Below are positions 12,601 through 23,437 of a stretch of 64,000 bases of DNA, piece by piece. A program made the position numbers and the translations under genes. The notes below the pieces were generated by a model. It was not told where the DNA came from, did not search any database, and saw nothing but the letters and a program-made list of their open reading frames with translations. The stretch spans positions 15,165,637 to 15,229,636 of the forward strand of contig NC_049996.1 of assembly GCF_000003815.2 (NCBI RefSeq), in the 5' to 3' direction. The number at the start of each line of letters is the position of its first letter. Positions within the stretch are counted from its first letter, which is position 1. Source of the DNA: Branchiostoma floridae. Its lineage: Eukaryota > Chordata > Leptocardii > Amphioxiformes > Branchiostomatidae.

Positions 12601-12855
12601 GTTAAGAGACACAAAACGTCTTGTAAACAGGTGTTTTGTAAACAGGTGTCATCACCACAGACCTGTACTGCTGCCATGCACTACTGATCACGTGACAGCC
12701 CTGTATGGCTGGACCCTATCAGACCATGTTTCCTGTCAAGACTGTCCAACAATACTCTCAGGAAATGTTTTGTGGCCAGGTAGGGAATCACCAAGATCTT
12801 TTTTTTTTATCTGTGCAAAGTTATGTAAGGGGGTAAAAGCATCTAAGGCATCCTC

Positions 12856-13101
12856 GACTGGTAGTAGCCTCCATAGCAGGCTCTGGGATCCTGCTAGAGT
12901 CGCATGCAGGCTGAAGCTGACTCGCGTTCTGCCGCCGCCCTGGCATGCTTTNNNNNNNNNNNNNNNNNNNNNNNNNNNNNNNNNNNNNNNNNNNNNNNNN
13001 NNNNNNNNNNNNNNNNNNNNNNNNNNNNNNNNNNNNNNNNNNNNNNNNNNNTGAGCCAAAAAAAGGCCCGAGAGAGCCTGCTATGGCGGCTAGACTGGTA
13101 G
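12856..13101. mobile_element. MITE with 9 bp target-site duplication (contains gap)
   Basis: The element spans 12865-13092 and is bounded by the 9 bp direct repeat GACTGGTAG at 12856-12864 and 13093-13101. Its ends are inverted repeats: TAGCCTCCATAGCAGGCTCT at left and, read in reverse complement, TAGCCGCCATAGCAGGCTCT at right. A 9 bp duplication is the hallmark of Mutator-like elements, so this is a probable non-autonomous MULE. Its centre is hidden by the gap. Confidence 0.7.
12952..13051. other. Assembly gap (100 N)
   Basis: Exactly 100 N, the conventional size for a gap of unknown length. It lies inside the terminal-inverted-repeat element 12865-13092, so the interior may be larger than shown. 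Frames across it are meaningless. Confidence 0.99.
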
Positions 13102-13309
13102 TACAATGGGGCTTCACTACGCCTTGTGTTTTGAGTCAAGGACACCAGGTTCACATGCAAAAGGTCATCCCTCTCTTCTTCATGAGTGTGTTAGGTTGTT
13201 TTAGATTCAGAAGTTTGATGCTTGAGGTAGTGGGTAGCACCTTCATACACCAAGACCATTTGTGGCATGACATCCTGTGGCGGTAATGCGTTTGAAACTG
13301 ATGATTTGT

Positions 13310-13595
13310 GCCGATCTTGTGCCCCTGGAAAAGGCACTTTACACGACTTTCCTTACTTCACTCAGGTGAAAATGATTACCTAGCTTCAGTGACGTAGGGA
13401 CATCCCTCAGATAGGTCATTATTAATGGTAGTAGTCCTGTGTTTGGAGAGAGCCACACCTCTTTAAAGAACCTGCCACACCTTTTGGAAAAGAATAGAGG
13501 CATGCCCCGGTGTGCGGTGACAAGGCAGGATTCGAACCCGGGACCTGTAGGTCCTAAGCCAAACACGCTGCCGATTATGCCACGTGATGACTCCT
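13310..13595 (-). repeat. tRNA-like SINE with good A and B boxes
   Basis: On the minus strand, CGTGGCATAATCGGCAGCGT (A-box region) is followed by GGTCCCGGGTTCGAATCCTG (B box), ending near 13510. This is the best-preserved tRNA-like head in the window. The body continues left with the 'AAGTCGTGTAAAGTGCC' tail. I would not call it a functional tRNA because the fold between the boxes is incomplete. Confidence 0.6.
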
Positions 13596-14229
13596 GTACC
13601 TTATTTACTATGCCTTTACTTGTGAACCAAGGACCTTTGTTGTTACAAGCATGCTAGAAAAGATTTCCGGTGGGTTGGGCCGAACCATGTCTACCGGAAG
13701 GAGGGTATGACAGACTGACCACAGAAATCCTTTTTATGTCCAAGAGATACAATGGGAAACATTCCAGAAATTCATACGTTCATTCAAACTTCACCAACAT
13801 TCACTAACTTGTATTTTACAAATTGAAGACAGCAAAACCCCAAGCTTGAGAACTCTCCCACCATCCACTTATAATTTACAGTATTGTAAAAAGGCAACAA
13901 ACTCACATAATCTTTTAAAAAAACATACATTTTTTAAAGAGTTTATAATCCACAGCCCAGTTACTTCTGCATATACGGAGGTCCTGTGTTTGGGAGAGCC
14001 ACATCTCAAGCATGTTAAAGAACTGGCCACACTTATCGAAAGGTGTAGGGGTCCTTTCCGATGTGAGTGGATCAAACCTTACAGTCTGGTCTCCGGGTTG
14101 ACATCTTGAAAAGGCGACAGTCCTACCACAAACGTGGTAAATCTCGATAAATAAATAAATATGCGAACTGTGTGATTTTGAAATAGGGGAGCCGTTTTAC
14201 AGCACGTTGTTATACTACAAGGTCTAAGC

Positions 14230-14539
14230 NNNNNNNNNNNNNNNNNNNNNNNNNNNNNNNNNNNNNNNNNNNNNNNNNNNNNNNNNNNNNNNNNNNNNNN
14301 NNNNNNNNNNNNNNNNNNNNNNNNNNNNNNNNNNNNNNNNNNNNNNNNNNNNNNNNNNNNNNNNNNNNNNNNNNNNNNNNNNNNNNNNNNNNNNNNNNNN
14401 NNNNNNNNNNNNNNNNNNNNNNNNNNNNNNNNNNNNNNNNNNNNNNNNNNNNNNNNNNNNNNNNNNNNNNNNNNNNNNNNNNNNNNNNNNNNNNNNNNNN
14501 NNNNNNNNNNNNNNNNNNNNNNNNNNNNNNNNNNNNNNN
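14230..14539. other. Assembly gap (310 N)
   Basis: A run of 310 N, probably a size-estimated gap. Content unknown. Confidence 0.99.
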
Positions 14540-14848
14540 GGGACATGTTTAAAAGGGGTGAGATCTTCTGATTTTTTTCATCAAGGTTTTGAAATTATTG
14601 TAAAAGCGAACCTTAACAGTTATAAACAATAAAAGACTTGGAAACTATAGTAGCAAGCAAGTATTACTCTTTCCCATAAACTTGACTTATTTTGGCAAAT
14701 GACCTCCTTTAGTGGCATTCAGAAATATCAGATACAAACACTAGATCATAATCATGATAATCTATGTATCAGTCAAATATCTTAGTCTATGTCAAAACAG
14801 AAGACATTCATGAATCCAAGAAACAGTTAAGAAGAAAGCATTTCTTAC

Positions 14849-14953
14849 CTTATAGCTGCTCCTCCATTCTTTTAAACCCTGGTCTAAACTTGGCAGATGA
14901 AAACAACGTTCGGATTGCTTAAGAATCCTTTTGTCTATCCAATGACATTCTAA
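14849..14953 (-). CDS. Candidate internal exon, unrecognised protein
   Basis: The minus strand is open for 35 codons and ends at a strong donor, AAG|GTAAGAA (GT at 14847-14848). The reading contains HLPSLDQGLKEWRSSYK and, before it, ECHWIDKRILKQSERCF, which looks protein-like. The left border (acceptor GTGAG) is weak, and I chose it because it keeps phase 0, matching the neighbouring exon candidate at 15267-15443. I recognise no family. If both are real they belong to one minus-strand gene reading toward the left edge. Confidence 0.35.
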
Positions 14954-15266
14954 CTCACAAAACTATTGCTGATACTCCCTTACACTAAAGTGTGCACTGA
15001 AGAATTAGATTCTAAGGGTTGTGCCATTCTACAAAAGGGGGCCATCGATTCTCAACAAAATCTGACATTTTTTCCATCCCCCTTTGGAATCTGAACACTT
15101 GTTACCTATGTCAAGTAAAATTGACTTTTCCAACAATTCAAACAGTTTTCAAACGCTGTGTAATTTGATGTTAAATACATATGTTAAATACACATAAAAT
15201 CATGGATGCTACCATTGTAGAACCACTGTCAAGGACAGCTCAAATACGAGACCAGTATCTTCTTAC

Positions 15267-15443
15267 AAACAATACTGTGTCGACTTCTCGCACCAGCGGA
15301 GCAGAAAACAGCTTCCCTTTTTGGTCCAGTTCCGACTTGCACTTTACATAGGTGCGATCAAAGGCCTGGCCACACTGCTGAAGTCTGGGGGAGCCATCAG
15401 TGTGTTTATGTTCATGTCCATCAAGTAACCAAACTACCCTCCA
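15267..15443 (-). CDS. Candidate internal exon, unrecognised protein
   Basis: Fifty-nine codons, phase 0 at both ends. It is preceded by a pyrimidine-rich tract and GACAG acceptor (15444-15448) and followed by donor TTT|GTAAGA (GT at 15265-15266). The reading includes TDGSPRLQQCGQAFDRTYVK and KGKLFSAPLVREVDTVLF. The plus strand is also open across part of it, ending at a stop near 15428, which weakens the case, but only the minus strand has good splice sites. No family recognised. Confidence 0.4.
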
Positions 15444-16069
15444 CTGTCAACAGACATGGCAGGAGAGGAAGTAGCTACTGGGTAACCTGTGAGATCTGTA
15501 AATTATCACTGCAAGGTACCCTTAGTTCCCTGGACACTGTGGCTCTTAGGTTAAGGTTCAAGTGCTTGATATTCAACATTCACTATTGTCTTAACTAAAA
15601 AGCCAAGATAGAGGAAACACATTATGGAATGTCATTGTTTCCCAAGTGGTCTCTTGTTGTAACAGTTCTTGTTTCTGTCTTTCTTTCAATCATCTAAAAT
15701 GTTTCCCATATTTTCACTCACATTTTATTGTCTCATTCCATTGTTAGGATTTTTGTTAATGTAAAATTTGTCAAAAAAGAGAGGAAATACTAGAATAATT
15801 ACAAAGGTATGCTACTTTCTAACTGTGGTAAGGACACAGAAATCAATTTGTTCGTTCTTGGACTTAATAAAAATGAAAATATGTAAAATATGTTTTATAA
15901 CTGGAAAAACATAGTAAAAACAAAGCCCGACTACCAGGTTTAAGCCATGGTGCGCTCAGTTTTTTTAAGTGAATACTGTCTTATTCAAGTTTTCCTCAGA
16001 GTCTATGCCCGTTGCTTTTATGATGTCCACTTGTTATATTTTCACTTTAAAAAATTCAAGAACCTACAA

Positions 16070-16095
16070 ATTAAATTGGTGTGGCCTAAGGTAAA
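16070..16095. repeat. Family B MITE terminal remnant
   Basis: AATTAAATTGGTGTGGCCTAA matches the right end of the family B elements at 18206-18940, 20322-20760 and 27987-28353. Only the end remains. Confidence 0.6.
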
Positions 16096-16160
16096 AGGCG
16101 TTGCCCAAATAAAATTGAGACAATAAAAAAGTAAACTTTTTGGATCAATTTCAAAAGAAA

Positions 16161-16319
16161 ATGTCAACTCCTTTTAGACAATTGAAGGATAGGCCCGACG
16201 TGACAAAAGAGTTCGTTGACCCCAACAAACCTACCCCAGGAGCAGTCCAAATATTTATTCCAGGAGAGAAGACTGTCAACAAGCAAACGATACAGGCCAC
16301 TGGGCTCCGGATCCCTTAA
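16161..16319 (+). CDS. Unrecognised 52-residue open frame
   Basis: An ATG frame of 52 codons ending in TAA, with the protein-like run KEFVDPNKPTPGAVQIF near its middle. The same DNA is open on the minus strand too (run SGLYRLLVDSLLSWNKYL), there with an acceptor near 16347 and a GTAGGT donor near 16217. I cannot decide between a small plus-strand frame, a minus-strand exon, or a decayed repeat. No function is suggested. Confidence 0.15.
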   Translation: MSTPFRQLKDRPDVTKEFVDPNKPTPGAVQIFIPGEKTVNKQTIQATGLRIP

Positions 16320-16399
16320 TTCATGAGAACAACAGTCCTACTCTTCAACCTGGTTTACAGGGAGATTAGCTGAACCCAGAGTGAACTCCAGGAGTCACT

Positions 16400-17190
16400 G
16401 ATTCATTGGTTGTAATGAGTAGTGCTTTTGTTACCCAGATCTTATTCCAAATCATTAAAAATGCAGTCAGAGATACGTTACTAATCTACAAATTTGTGTT
16501 GGATTGGTCCGAAACTCTTCAACGCAGCATTACGTTTACTGGTTTGTAGTCCTATCTCATGTACTAATGCACAGAAATATACACGATTCAGTAAAGAAAG
16601 CTTCATTTTTATACAATGCGGAACAATCCTTGTCTTACAGAAGTCCTATACTATATGTTGCAGTTCTTGCCAAGTTTGATAGAAGGCGCACCAGCATATG
16701 CAGCTAAACAGTGCCCTCTAGTGGCTGACTTTATCACTGCACTTTCATTAAAAACATTGGTCAATCTGAAACCCCACAAATTCCTGAAGGGTTGTTTCTG
16801 TTAAACATGATAATCTAAGGATGTCTCGTACGGAAATGCTAAAATAAAGTACTTCTATCTTTTTTTTTACATGTAAATGCCTTCTAGTACTAGATATCAT
16901 TTTGGAGGTACAGGGCTGGTTACCTGGGCTGTCTACCTGGGCTGGCTAACACGTCAGGCTACTCAAATACCCCCATTCATAGCCCCAATTCTTTTTTCCA
17001 CTCTCACACACTACTTTGGGGCGAGACTAATGGTATTAAAGTATTGTATACAAGTAGCTTCAAACAAGGCTGGAGGGACAACATTCTGCATTTTTACAAA
17101 AATGTTGCCTTTTTAGTTCTACTTAATTCCAAACCTTTGAGTACCAAGATCCAATATAATCAATTATTACAGCTTAACATTACCCCATCT
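16400..17190. other. Intergenic, nothing recognised
   Basis: Three overlapping plus-strand frames between 16494 and 16804 and one at 16877-17116 have no recognisable content. No shared repeat found until the family H element at 17191. Confidence 0.35.
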
Positions 17191-17518
17191 CAGGGTTGAA
17201 CAAGTTTTCTAAAATCCACTTGTCCTATCGGGCAAGCACATAAAAAATGTACTTGCCCGAACCAATTTTTCACTTGCCCAAAATTCAAATGTCACTGTTA
17301 CTAGCATATGCATTTTCACTTCCAGCAATGGAATTCTCTTCTGTAGACAATTGCTTGATGTCATGACTGTAAAAATTAACAAGTATATCAAAATTGCACT
17401 AAAATCAATGGAAAAATCTTACTTGCCCGATCGGACAAGTGGGGTTGGACATGCACTTGCCCGAACAGCACTTTCACTTGCCCTGGACAATAGGGCTAGT
17501 GGGCTTGTTTATCCCTGC
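17191..17518 (+). repeat. Dispersed 'GGGCAAGTG' repeat, family H, reference copy
   Basis: Begins CAGGGTTGAACAAG and ends TGTTTATCCCTG. It is the inverted counterpart of 7109-7430 at a distance of about 10 kb, with very few differences by eye, and matches 29755-30096 less well. Such a pair could fold back in a long transcript. Confidence 0.75.
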
Positions 17519-17789
17519 CCCATCTTCTCCACACCTGTGCCTATCCAGTAATATTTCTCCCACCCCTGTTCTTGATTACACAGAGGAAGTAGATAGTTCT
17601 GGCACTATTCCTTCCTACTGACCCACTACAAGGTCAGTGCACAAGAAACCTGCTCAAACAAACACGTGAGAATTCTCCTTTGTTTCGCCACAGTGAGGTT
17701 CCTTGTGTAGGTGGGAAGTTGATCTCTTGCAGGCCGAGCTTCCCACACTTGGAGAACCTAGGATCATGTTTCTGTGCCACCGTGAACTT

Positions 17790-18115
17790 CAGGGCTAGAA
17801 ATTCCACCAGGTCCTGCATATGCAGGTTTAAGTGCAGGTAAAATTGGAGCTGTGCAGGTATTTCTGGTGTCTACCTGCACCTAACTTGCACTCAGGGCTC
17901 GAAATACCACCTGCATATGCAGGTTGGTGCAGGTGAAATTGGAGCTGTGCAGGTATTTCTGGTGTCTACCTGCACCTAACCTGCACCTAACCTACACCAG
18001 GGATCAAATTTTCAAAATACCACCTGCATATGCAGGTTAGTGCAGGTACAATCAGAGCTGTGCAGGTATTTCTGGTGTCTACCTGCAGTCCTGCACCTAA
18101 CCTGCACTGGTCCAT
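17790..18115 (+). repeat. Tandem repeat rich in TACCTGCACC
   Basis: Three successive units of about 110-130 bp, each with a CTGCATATGCAGGTT core, a GGAGCTGTGCAGGTATTTCT block and TACCTGCACCTAACC. A related remnant lies at 19009-19095, on the other side of the two family B elements, so the array appears split by their insertion. Confidence 0.65.
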
Positions 18116-18205
18116 GTACTGCGTTTTATACATATTAAATGTCATATGATGTAAGTGTATATGGATTTTTATTAGCAGCATTGGCTGTTACCACCTATTA
18201 AATGT

Positions 18206-18566
18206 AAGGCCACACCAATTTAATTTCTTGGTTCACGGATTTTTTCATAAAAAATATGGAGCAAGAGGGCGAAATAAAAATAAAAATAAAAATTGTAGAA
18301 TGGTTGGGGTAAAGGTAAGGGCTAATCCAAAACATAAAGAATAAAAAGTTTTCAGATTGAAAAAAGTACAAAAACACTATTACTGTACAGTAACAGCACC
18401 TGTTCATTGAAAATTACGAAAGTAGTGTCAGTTTTTATGTTTGCTACACCAGAAAGTTGGTGAATGGTTTCATTAATGGTGAAAATTTGCTGAGTGGTAA
18501 TTTTTATTTTTATTTTTTTTTCCCCAAAAATAGGAGCGAGCAAATCCGTGAACCAAGAAATTAAAT
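18206..18566. mobile_element. Family B MITE, copy 1 (Harbinger-like)
   Basis: The ends are inverted repeats, GGCCACACCAATTTAATTTC and its complement, continuing inward to CTTGGTTCACGGATT. In the clean copy at 27987-28353 the flanks are TAA on both sides, the 3 bp target duplication typical of PIF/Harbinger elements. Interior rich in AAATAAAAATAAAAAT runs. It abuts copy 2 directly. Confidence 0.7.
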
Positions 18567-18567
18567 C

Positions 18568-18940
18568 CTAAGGCCACACCGATTTAATTTCTTGGTTCAC
18601 GGATTCGCTCGCTCCTATTTTTTGGGAAAAAAAATAAAAATAAAAATTACCACTCAGCAAATTTTCACCATTAATGAAACCATTCATCAACTTTCTGGTG
18701 TAGCAAATTGGCCTTTATATTATAGGCTCCTTAAAGCGTGGGTACAGGTGCTGTTACTGTACAAAAATAGTGTTTTTGTACTTTTTTCAAGCTGAAAACT
18801 TTTTTTCTTTATGTTTTGGATTAGCCGTTACCTTTATCCCAACCATTTTACGATTTTTATTTTTATTTTTATTTCTCCCTCTCGCTCCATATTTTTTATG
18901 AAAAAATCCGTGAACCAAGAAATTAAATTGGTGTGGCCTA
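18568..18940. mobile_element. Family B MITE, copy 2
   Basis: Lies end to end with copy 1 but in the opposite internal orientation (the GCTCGCTCCTATTTTTTGGG end comes first here and last there). The two together make a long inverted pair. The interiors differ by a substituted block near 18700-18750, so they are not a recent duplication of each other. Confidence 0.7.
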
Positions 18941-19008
18941 AGTATAAAAGAAAAAATAGCAATGGCTCCTGAACAATTTTGTATGATCCAAACTTTCTCA
19001 GAGTGGTG

Positions 19009-19095
19009 CAGGTAAAGTTTGTCTGGTGCAGGTAATTTTCAATGTTACCTGCACCAGTGCAGGTATGCAGAAAAAAAGTATTTGGAGCCCTGAAC
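19009..19095. repeat. Remnant of the TACCTGCACC repeat
   Basis: Contains GGTGCAGGTAA twice and TACCTGCACCAGTGCAGGTA, then a terminal 'GTATTTGGAGCCCTGA' that mirrors 'GGGCTCGAAATAC' at 17890-17910. This marks the far end of the older element that the family B MITEs entered. Confidence 0.5.
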
Positions 19096-19256
19096 ATCCA
19101 TGAAACCCTCTAACTTGCGGCATGATCAAAGCTTAGGAAATATGGTAACCACATTTGGCCTTTCCCTTTGAAGACCTCTCACACCCATAAAATGACTCAT
19201 ATGTAGAAACATTCATGCCACTCAAGTCCCAAACGTCTGCCTTTTGTAGTACTTAA

Positions 19257-19471
19257 CGCTAGTTCACCTTTATCCGTTGGGTAACTTATATCCGTTGCTT
19301 TTAAAAACGTGGTATTAGGGGATATCACGTCGACGGACGTTGGCTTAAAATTGCAATATTTTCAGTACATTACAGCTTAAAACTACCACCCGTTGACTTG
19401 ATGTGCCTAAATGCACTGTTTTGAAAAACAACGGATATGGATTACCCCGCGGATAAAGGTGAACTAGCGTT
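19257..19471. repeat. Palindromic MITE, family A
   Basis: A well-kept copy with perfect outer ends, AACGCTAGTTCACCTTTATC at left and GATAAAGGTGAACTAGCGTT at right, and self-complementary interior GTCGACGGACG/CGTTGACTTGATG. Confidence 0.8.
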
Positions 19472-19913
19472 ACATGTACAAGCATGACAAAATACAGCAT
19501 TTTGTTATCAGAAAAAAATTCAAAATATTTACAAACACTTATGATCTATAACCTTGAAAATACCATCCTAATAGGACTTCTCAATGCTAGTATTGACCTA
19601 ATATAACCAGGTTAGCCAAGAGTTGTAACTCATACAAATTTTGACCTTGACCCCCTTGACCTTGAGATACAATAACAATGATTCATCTACAGTCACTGGA
19701 AGTTATTTCTGTACTAGGAGCATAGTTGACAAACAAACTAATGGATACTAAATTTGAGCACTTAAGGAAGCAATACTGAGAGTCTTTTTATCGAAGAGTG
19801 AATACAAGCGAAGATGGTGTATCTTTTGCAAATGACTAGTGCTGTGACAGTAAAGGGCTCCGAGACTGATCTTTGGCACTAAGTGGGTTAATGTTTCTTC
19901 AATCAATGTGCAA

Positions 19914-20324
19914 TAGGGGTGGGTACCGGTACAGAAAATACAGGTCTAGGTCCGGTTCAGGCCCAGAGGATCAGGTCCAGGTCCGGACCTGAACCTGGAC
20001 CTGGTTCTGTATGCGACAACTTGTGAATGGACGATACTCAAAACAATGGTCCATTTTGCTACAAAGAAATCTGTTTTGTATAGTATTCGACTCCCACTGG
20101 CGTTTGAAAATCATACAAGGCTAACTGCCTCTGTTCGATTAACTGTAAAAGTTGGTAAAAACGACTATGGACTCTACTCTGCTTCGTTCTTGTTATTTGC
20201 CTAGACCGGTAACCCCGAAAACGTGTTAATGCCTGATCATATAATCAGTTCATTTTCCAATTGATCCATCGTCCGGTCCATAGAATTTTTTCTGGACCGG
20301 TCCAATGAGAAAAACCCACCCCTA
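19914..20324. mobile_element. MITE with TAGGGGTGGGTACCGGTACA ends, family F
   Basis: Left end TAGGGGTGGGTACCGGTACA, right end ACCCACCCCTA, with repeated GGTCCGG/CCGGACC words inside. A second copy in the inverse orientation spans 54781-55199. The right end touches the family B copy at 20322. Confidence 0.65.
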
Positions 20325-20760
20325 AGGCCACACCAATTTAATTTCTTGGTTCACAGATTCGCTCGCTCCTATTTTTTGGAAAAAAAAAATAAAAATAAAA
20401 ATTACCACTCAGCAAATTTTCACCATTAATGAAACCATTCACCAACTTTCTGGTGTAGCAAATGGGCCTTTATATTGTAATGTGGGTATTATTATTATAT
20501 TGCAGTTATATTTTTCATTCATGAAGAATGGGACAAACATAAAAACTGACACTACTTTTGTAATTTTCAACAAACAGGTGCTGTTACTGTACAGTAAAAG
20601 TGTTTTAAAAGTTTGTACCCTTTTCAAGCTACAATCTTTTTATTCTTTATGTTTCGGATTAGCCTTTACCTTTTCCCCAACCATATTTTTATTCGCCCTC
20701 TCGCTCCATATTTTTAATGAAAAAATCCGAGAACCAAGAAATTAAATTGGTGTGGCCTAA
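20322..20760. mobile_element. Family B MITE, copy 3
   Basis: Same terminal inverted repeats as copies 1 and 2. It carries an additional segment around 20490-20580. Inserted immediately beside, or into, the end of the family F element. Confidence 0.7.
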
Positions 20761-20822
20761 TGTGCAATGTGACAGCCAATATACCATAGGACAGTTTAGG
20801 GGGTTGCATTTATCACAGTGAC

Positions 20823-20842
20823 TGATGATGATGATGATGATT
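20823..20842. repeat. (GAT)n microsatellite
   Basis: Six to seven GAT units followed by TTTATCC. Beyond this tract sits a family C element end, a pairing also seen at 32590 (GATGATGATGAC after a family C copy). Confidence 0.7.
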
Positions 20843-20956
20843 TATCCTTTTGGATACATTTATAAAGCTGGCAGCCACACGTATGAGGGACATAGCTTCA
20901 GGAGCTAGCCACAGGCTCTACACGCAAAAGAACCGAACACTCTTTAAGTCTTTGCT

Positions 20957-21132
20957 CTCCAGGCAGATTTACCAGTGGCATCAGATAGTATCAAAGCTGA
21001 CTAAGGAGTACAGCTGGCCAAAGGGAGTCATCAGCCACCCATAGCCAAACACATTCCTTGACCGGCTTCACTCCTCTTGCAGCTTTTGATACCGTACTAT
21101 CTTATGCTACCATAGGATCTGCTTGGAGATTA
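20957..21132. repeat. Family C palindromic element, diverged copy
   Basis: Left end CTCCAGGCAGATTTACCAGT and right end CCATAGGATCTGCTTGGAGA belong to the same inverted-repeat family as 32268-32448, 36618-37030, 39308-39480 and 49034-49212. Inner arms read ATAGTATCAAAGCTG and CAGCTTTTGATAC. Confidence 0.65.
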
Positions 21133-21174
21133 AGACTCTTGTCAAGAAGAGCTGGGGTGACTTGGTGTGTTAAG

Positions 21175-23025
21175 GGCTGACGTCAGAGTTGCGTTGCGCG
21201 GTAGAGGGCAAAAAATGGGAAGACGATTTGGGTGTGACTTAAAATCCTTGAAAATCCTTCTTTTCCTTGAAAATTTTTGCCCAATCTGGAGACTTTTTGA
21301 GTTAGAAGAGACAGGTAGGGTCTAAGCTTTCCTGTTTGGGTCAAAATTTGTTCAGTTCAGCAGTTCAGCTGGTGTAAGGACAGGTTTTAGTTATAGGGTG
21401 CTACTGGTTGTATCAGGAGGGAAAATGGGTCAAAGGTGAGGTTTCTTTCATAGAGCGAGCTTTTCTCCGAGAATGAGCCAAACAACCCTCTGTTTTCTTT
21501 GAATGCTTATAAACTAGACCCAAGTGACTTTCTGGTGGAGAAGAATTTTAAAGATTGAACTATGGGTTAGTACTTTTTTGAAGCCTTCATTCAGTGTATT
21601 TCAACATGCTTGTCAATGGGCAGCCCTAACTTCGATGTCTGACCTGTACTGCCCCCCACCCCCATTTTGCATTTGAGGCCTTTTGAACCATAAAGCTGTC
21701 TCAGATTTGCTGAAACCATGTTGCAATATCGTATACAAGAGATTTTGTCAAGTGTGGACCCAGTTTTGTGCATGAATTTCCCAAAAATGTAGCAAAAATG
21801 TGATATTTTGTGATTTTTTGCAGCATAAAGTATGTGCATGCATGTATTGGAAGCTGTCAGGAATAACTCAGATAGCATAGATTACTACAAAAGTGGTATG
21901 AATTCAATGAAAATGATGGACTTAATGATGATTTAGTCCCATGTAATTGTATGCCTTACCAATTAGGACCTGTCAATCATAATGTGCCCTACTGGTGTTC
22001 ACCCCCCCCCCCCCAGCAACACTGAATTGGATACTTTTTGATCCTATGAGACCCTAAAAAGAGGAGCTATTGCAAATAATACTCCTGAATGTAGTACAGG
22101 GCAATACTTGCTGTCCATTAAACAGGATTTTGCTGTATGTAGGGACATTTCAGCTGTGTAATGTTGTGTTTTGTGTGTACAGTTTGCCAGTTTCATTGAA
22201 ACAGCATTGTATGAAAACTAGTAAAAAAAGTTGTAAAAAAAGAAAACCCTCTATTGAAAAGTTGCAATTTTACATCAGAGATGTAGAACTGACTATGGTT
22301 AGTAGTTATTAAGACTTGCTAAGAGATAAACACCTATGGATTTTGGAAAAGTCACATGACTTTTGGTACACTACCCCACTGCTTTACATGCCTTATTGCA
22401 TGGGGTAAGCTGTGGTGCACTGGGTATAGATTTGGCTCTAAATTCCCAAGGGAGCAATCAATACAGTTCATCTTTGGGAAACGCTATCGCATCCCCTCCC
22501 TGTATCAGCTGGGATGATAATTTTTCCTCAACTCCCTTATTCGGGTACCCAGTAGGGCTGACGTCAGAGTTGCGTTGCGCGGTAGAGGGCAAAAAATGGG
22601 AAGACGATTTGGGTGTGACTTAAAATCCTTGAAAATCCTTCTTTTCCTTGAAAATTTTTGCCCAATCTGGAGACTTTTTGAGTTAGAAGAGACAGGTAGG
22701 GTCTAAGCTTTCCTGTTTGGGTCAAAATTTGTTCAGTTCAGCAGTTCAGCTGGTGTAAGGACAGGTTTTAGTTATAGGGTGCTACTGGTTGTATCAGGAG
22801 GGAAAATGGGTCAAAGGTGAGGTTTCTTTCATAGAGCGAGCTTTTCTCCGAGAATGAGCCAAACAACCCTCTGTTTTCTTTGAATGCTTATAAACTAGAC
22901 CCAAGTGACTTTCTGGTGGAGAAGAATTTTAAAGATTGAACTATGGGTTAGTACTTTTTTGAAGCCTTCATTCAGTGTATTTCAACATGCTTGTCAATGG
23001 GCAGCCCTAACTTCGATGTCTGACC
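21175..23025. mobile_element. Element with identical 470 bp direct terminal repeats
   Basis: Positions 21175-21644 and 22556-23025 are identical as far as I can compare them. The whole is flanked by the 5 bp direct repeat TTAAG (21170-21174 and 23026-23030). This is the layout of an LTR retrotransposon or a terminal-repeat miniature, and the identity implies recent insertion. Against it: the repeats begin GGCTGACG and end CTGACC instead of TG...CA, and I see no primer-binding site, polypurine tract or protein in the 911 bp interior. Confidence 0.6.
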
Positions 23026-23105
23026 TTAAGCTGAAAAACGTGAGCTTTGGCTAGGCCACATTATGCTGATACAGGTAGCTATCAAATCAAAGCCGTACAA
23101 TTCAC

Positions 23106-23437
23106 CTAAGGCCCAATCTATACACAGTTTTTGCCGATATCTGCGGAGATGTCGGGAGGGATCTGGAACGTTGGCCGCGGGACACCAGTGGCACTTGCAC
23201 ATGAACAGCTATAGAGCCTAATGAGCCCACATTATATGCTAATGAGCCCTCCCGAAGTCGGGACACATCTACACGCGCGCGGAAGCTGTCGGGGACCCCT
23301 AACCTTTCGGGAGAAATTTTCCCGATATCTTTATATGGCGATATTGCAGCTCCATCTAGATGCTGAAAAAAAACTGTCAGCGAGAGGTTGTCGGCTCGCC
23401 GATATCGGGAAAAAAACGTGTCTAGATCGTGCCTTAG
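23106..23437. mobile_element. MITE with CTAAGGC inverted ends
   Basis: The left end AAGGCCCAATCTATACACAG corresponds, with a few mismatches, to the reverse complement of the right end (AAGGCACGATCTAGACACG), and both continue into a GCCGATATC block. GC-rich interior. The 121-codon minus-strand frame here is a by-product of the repeat. Confidence 0.65.

Noticed and set aside
12485-13286. Several frames across the 100 N gap
   Set aside because: Their length comes from N being translated; the rest is SINE and MITE sequence.
13510-13590. Functional tRNA gene
   Set aside because: A and B boxes are good but the arms between them do not fold into a cloverleaf; other diverged copies show it is a SINE.
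14079-14546. 155-codon frame across the 310 N gap
   Set aside because: Mostly N; the remaining sequence has no protein character.
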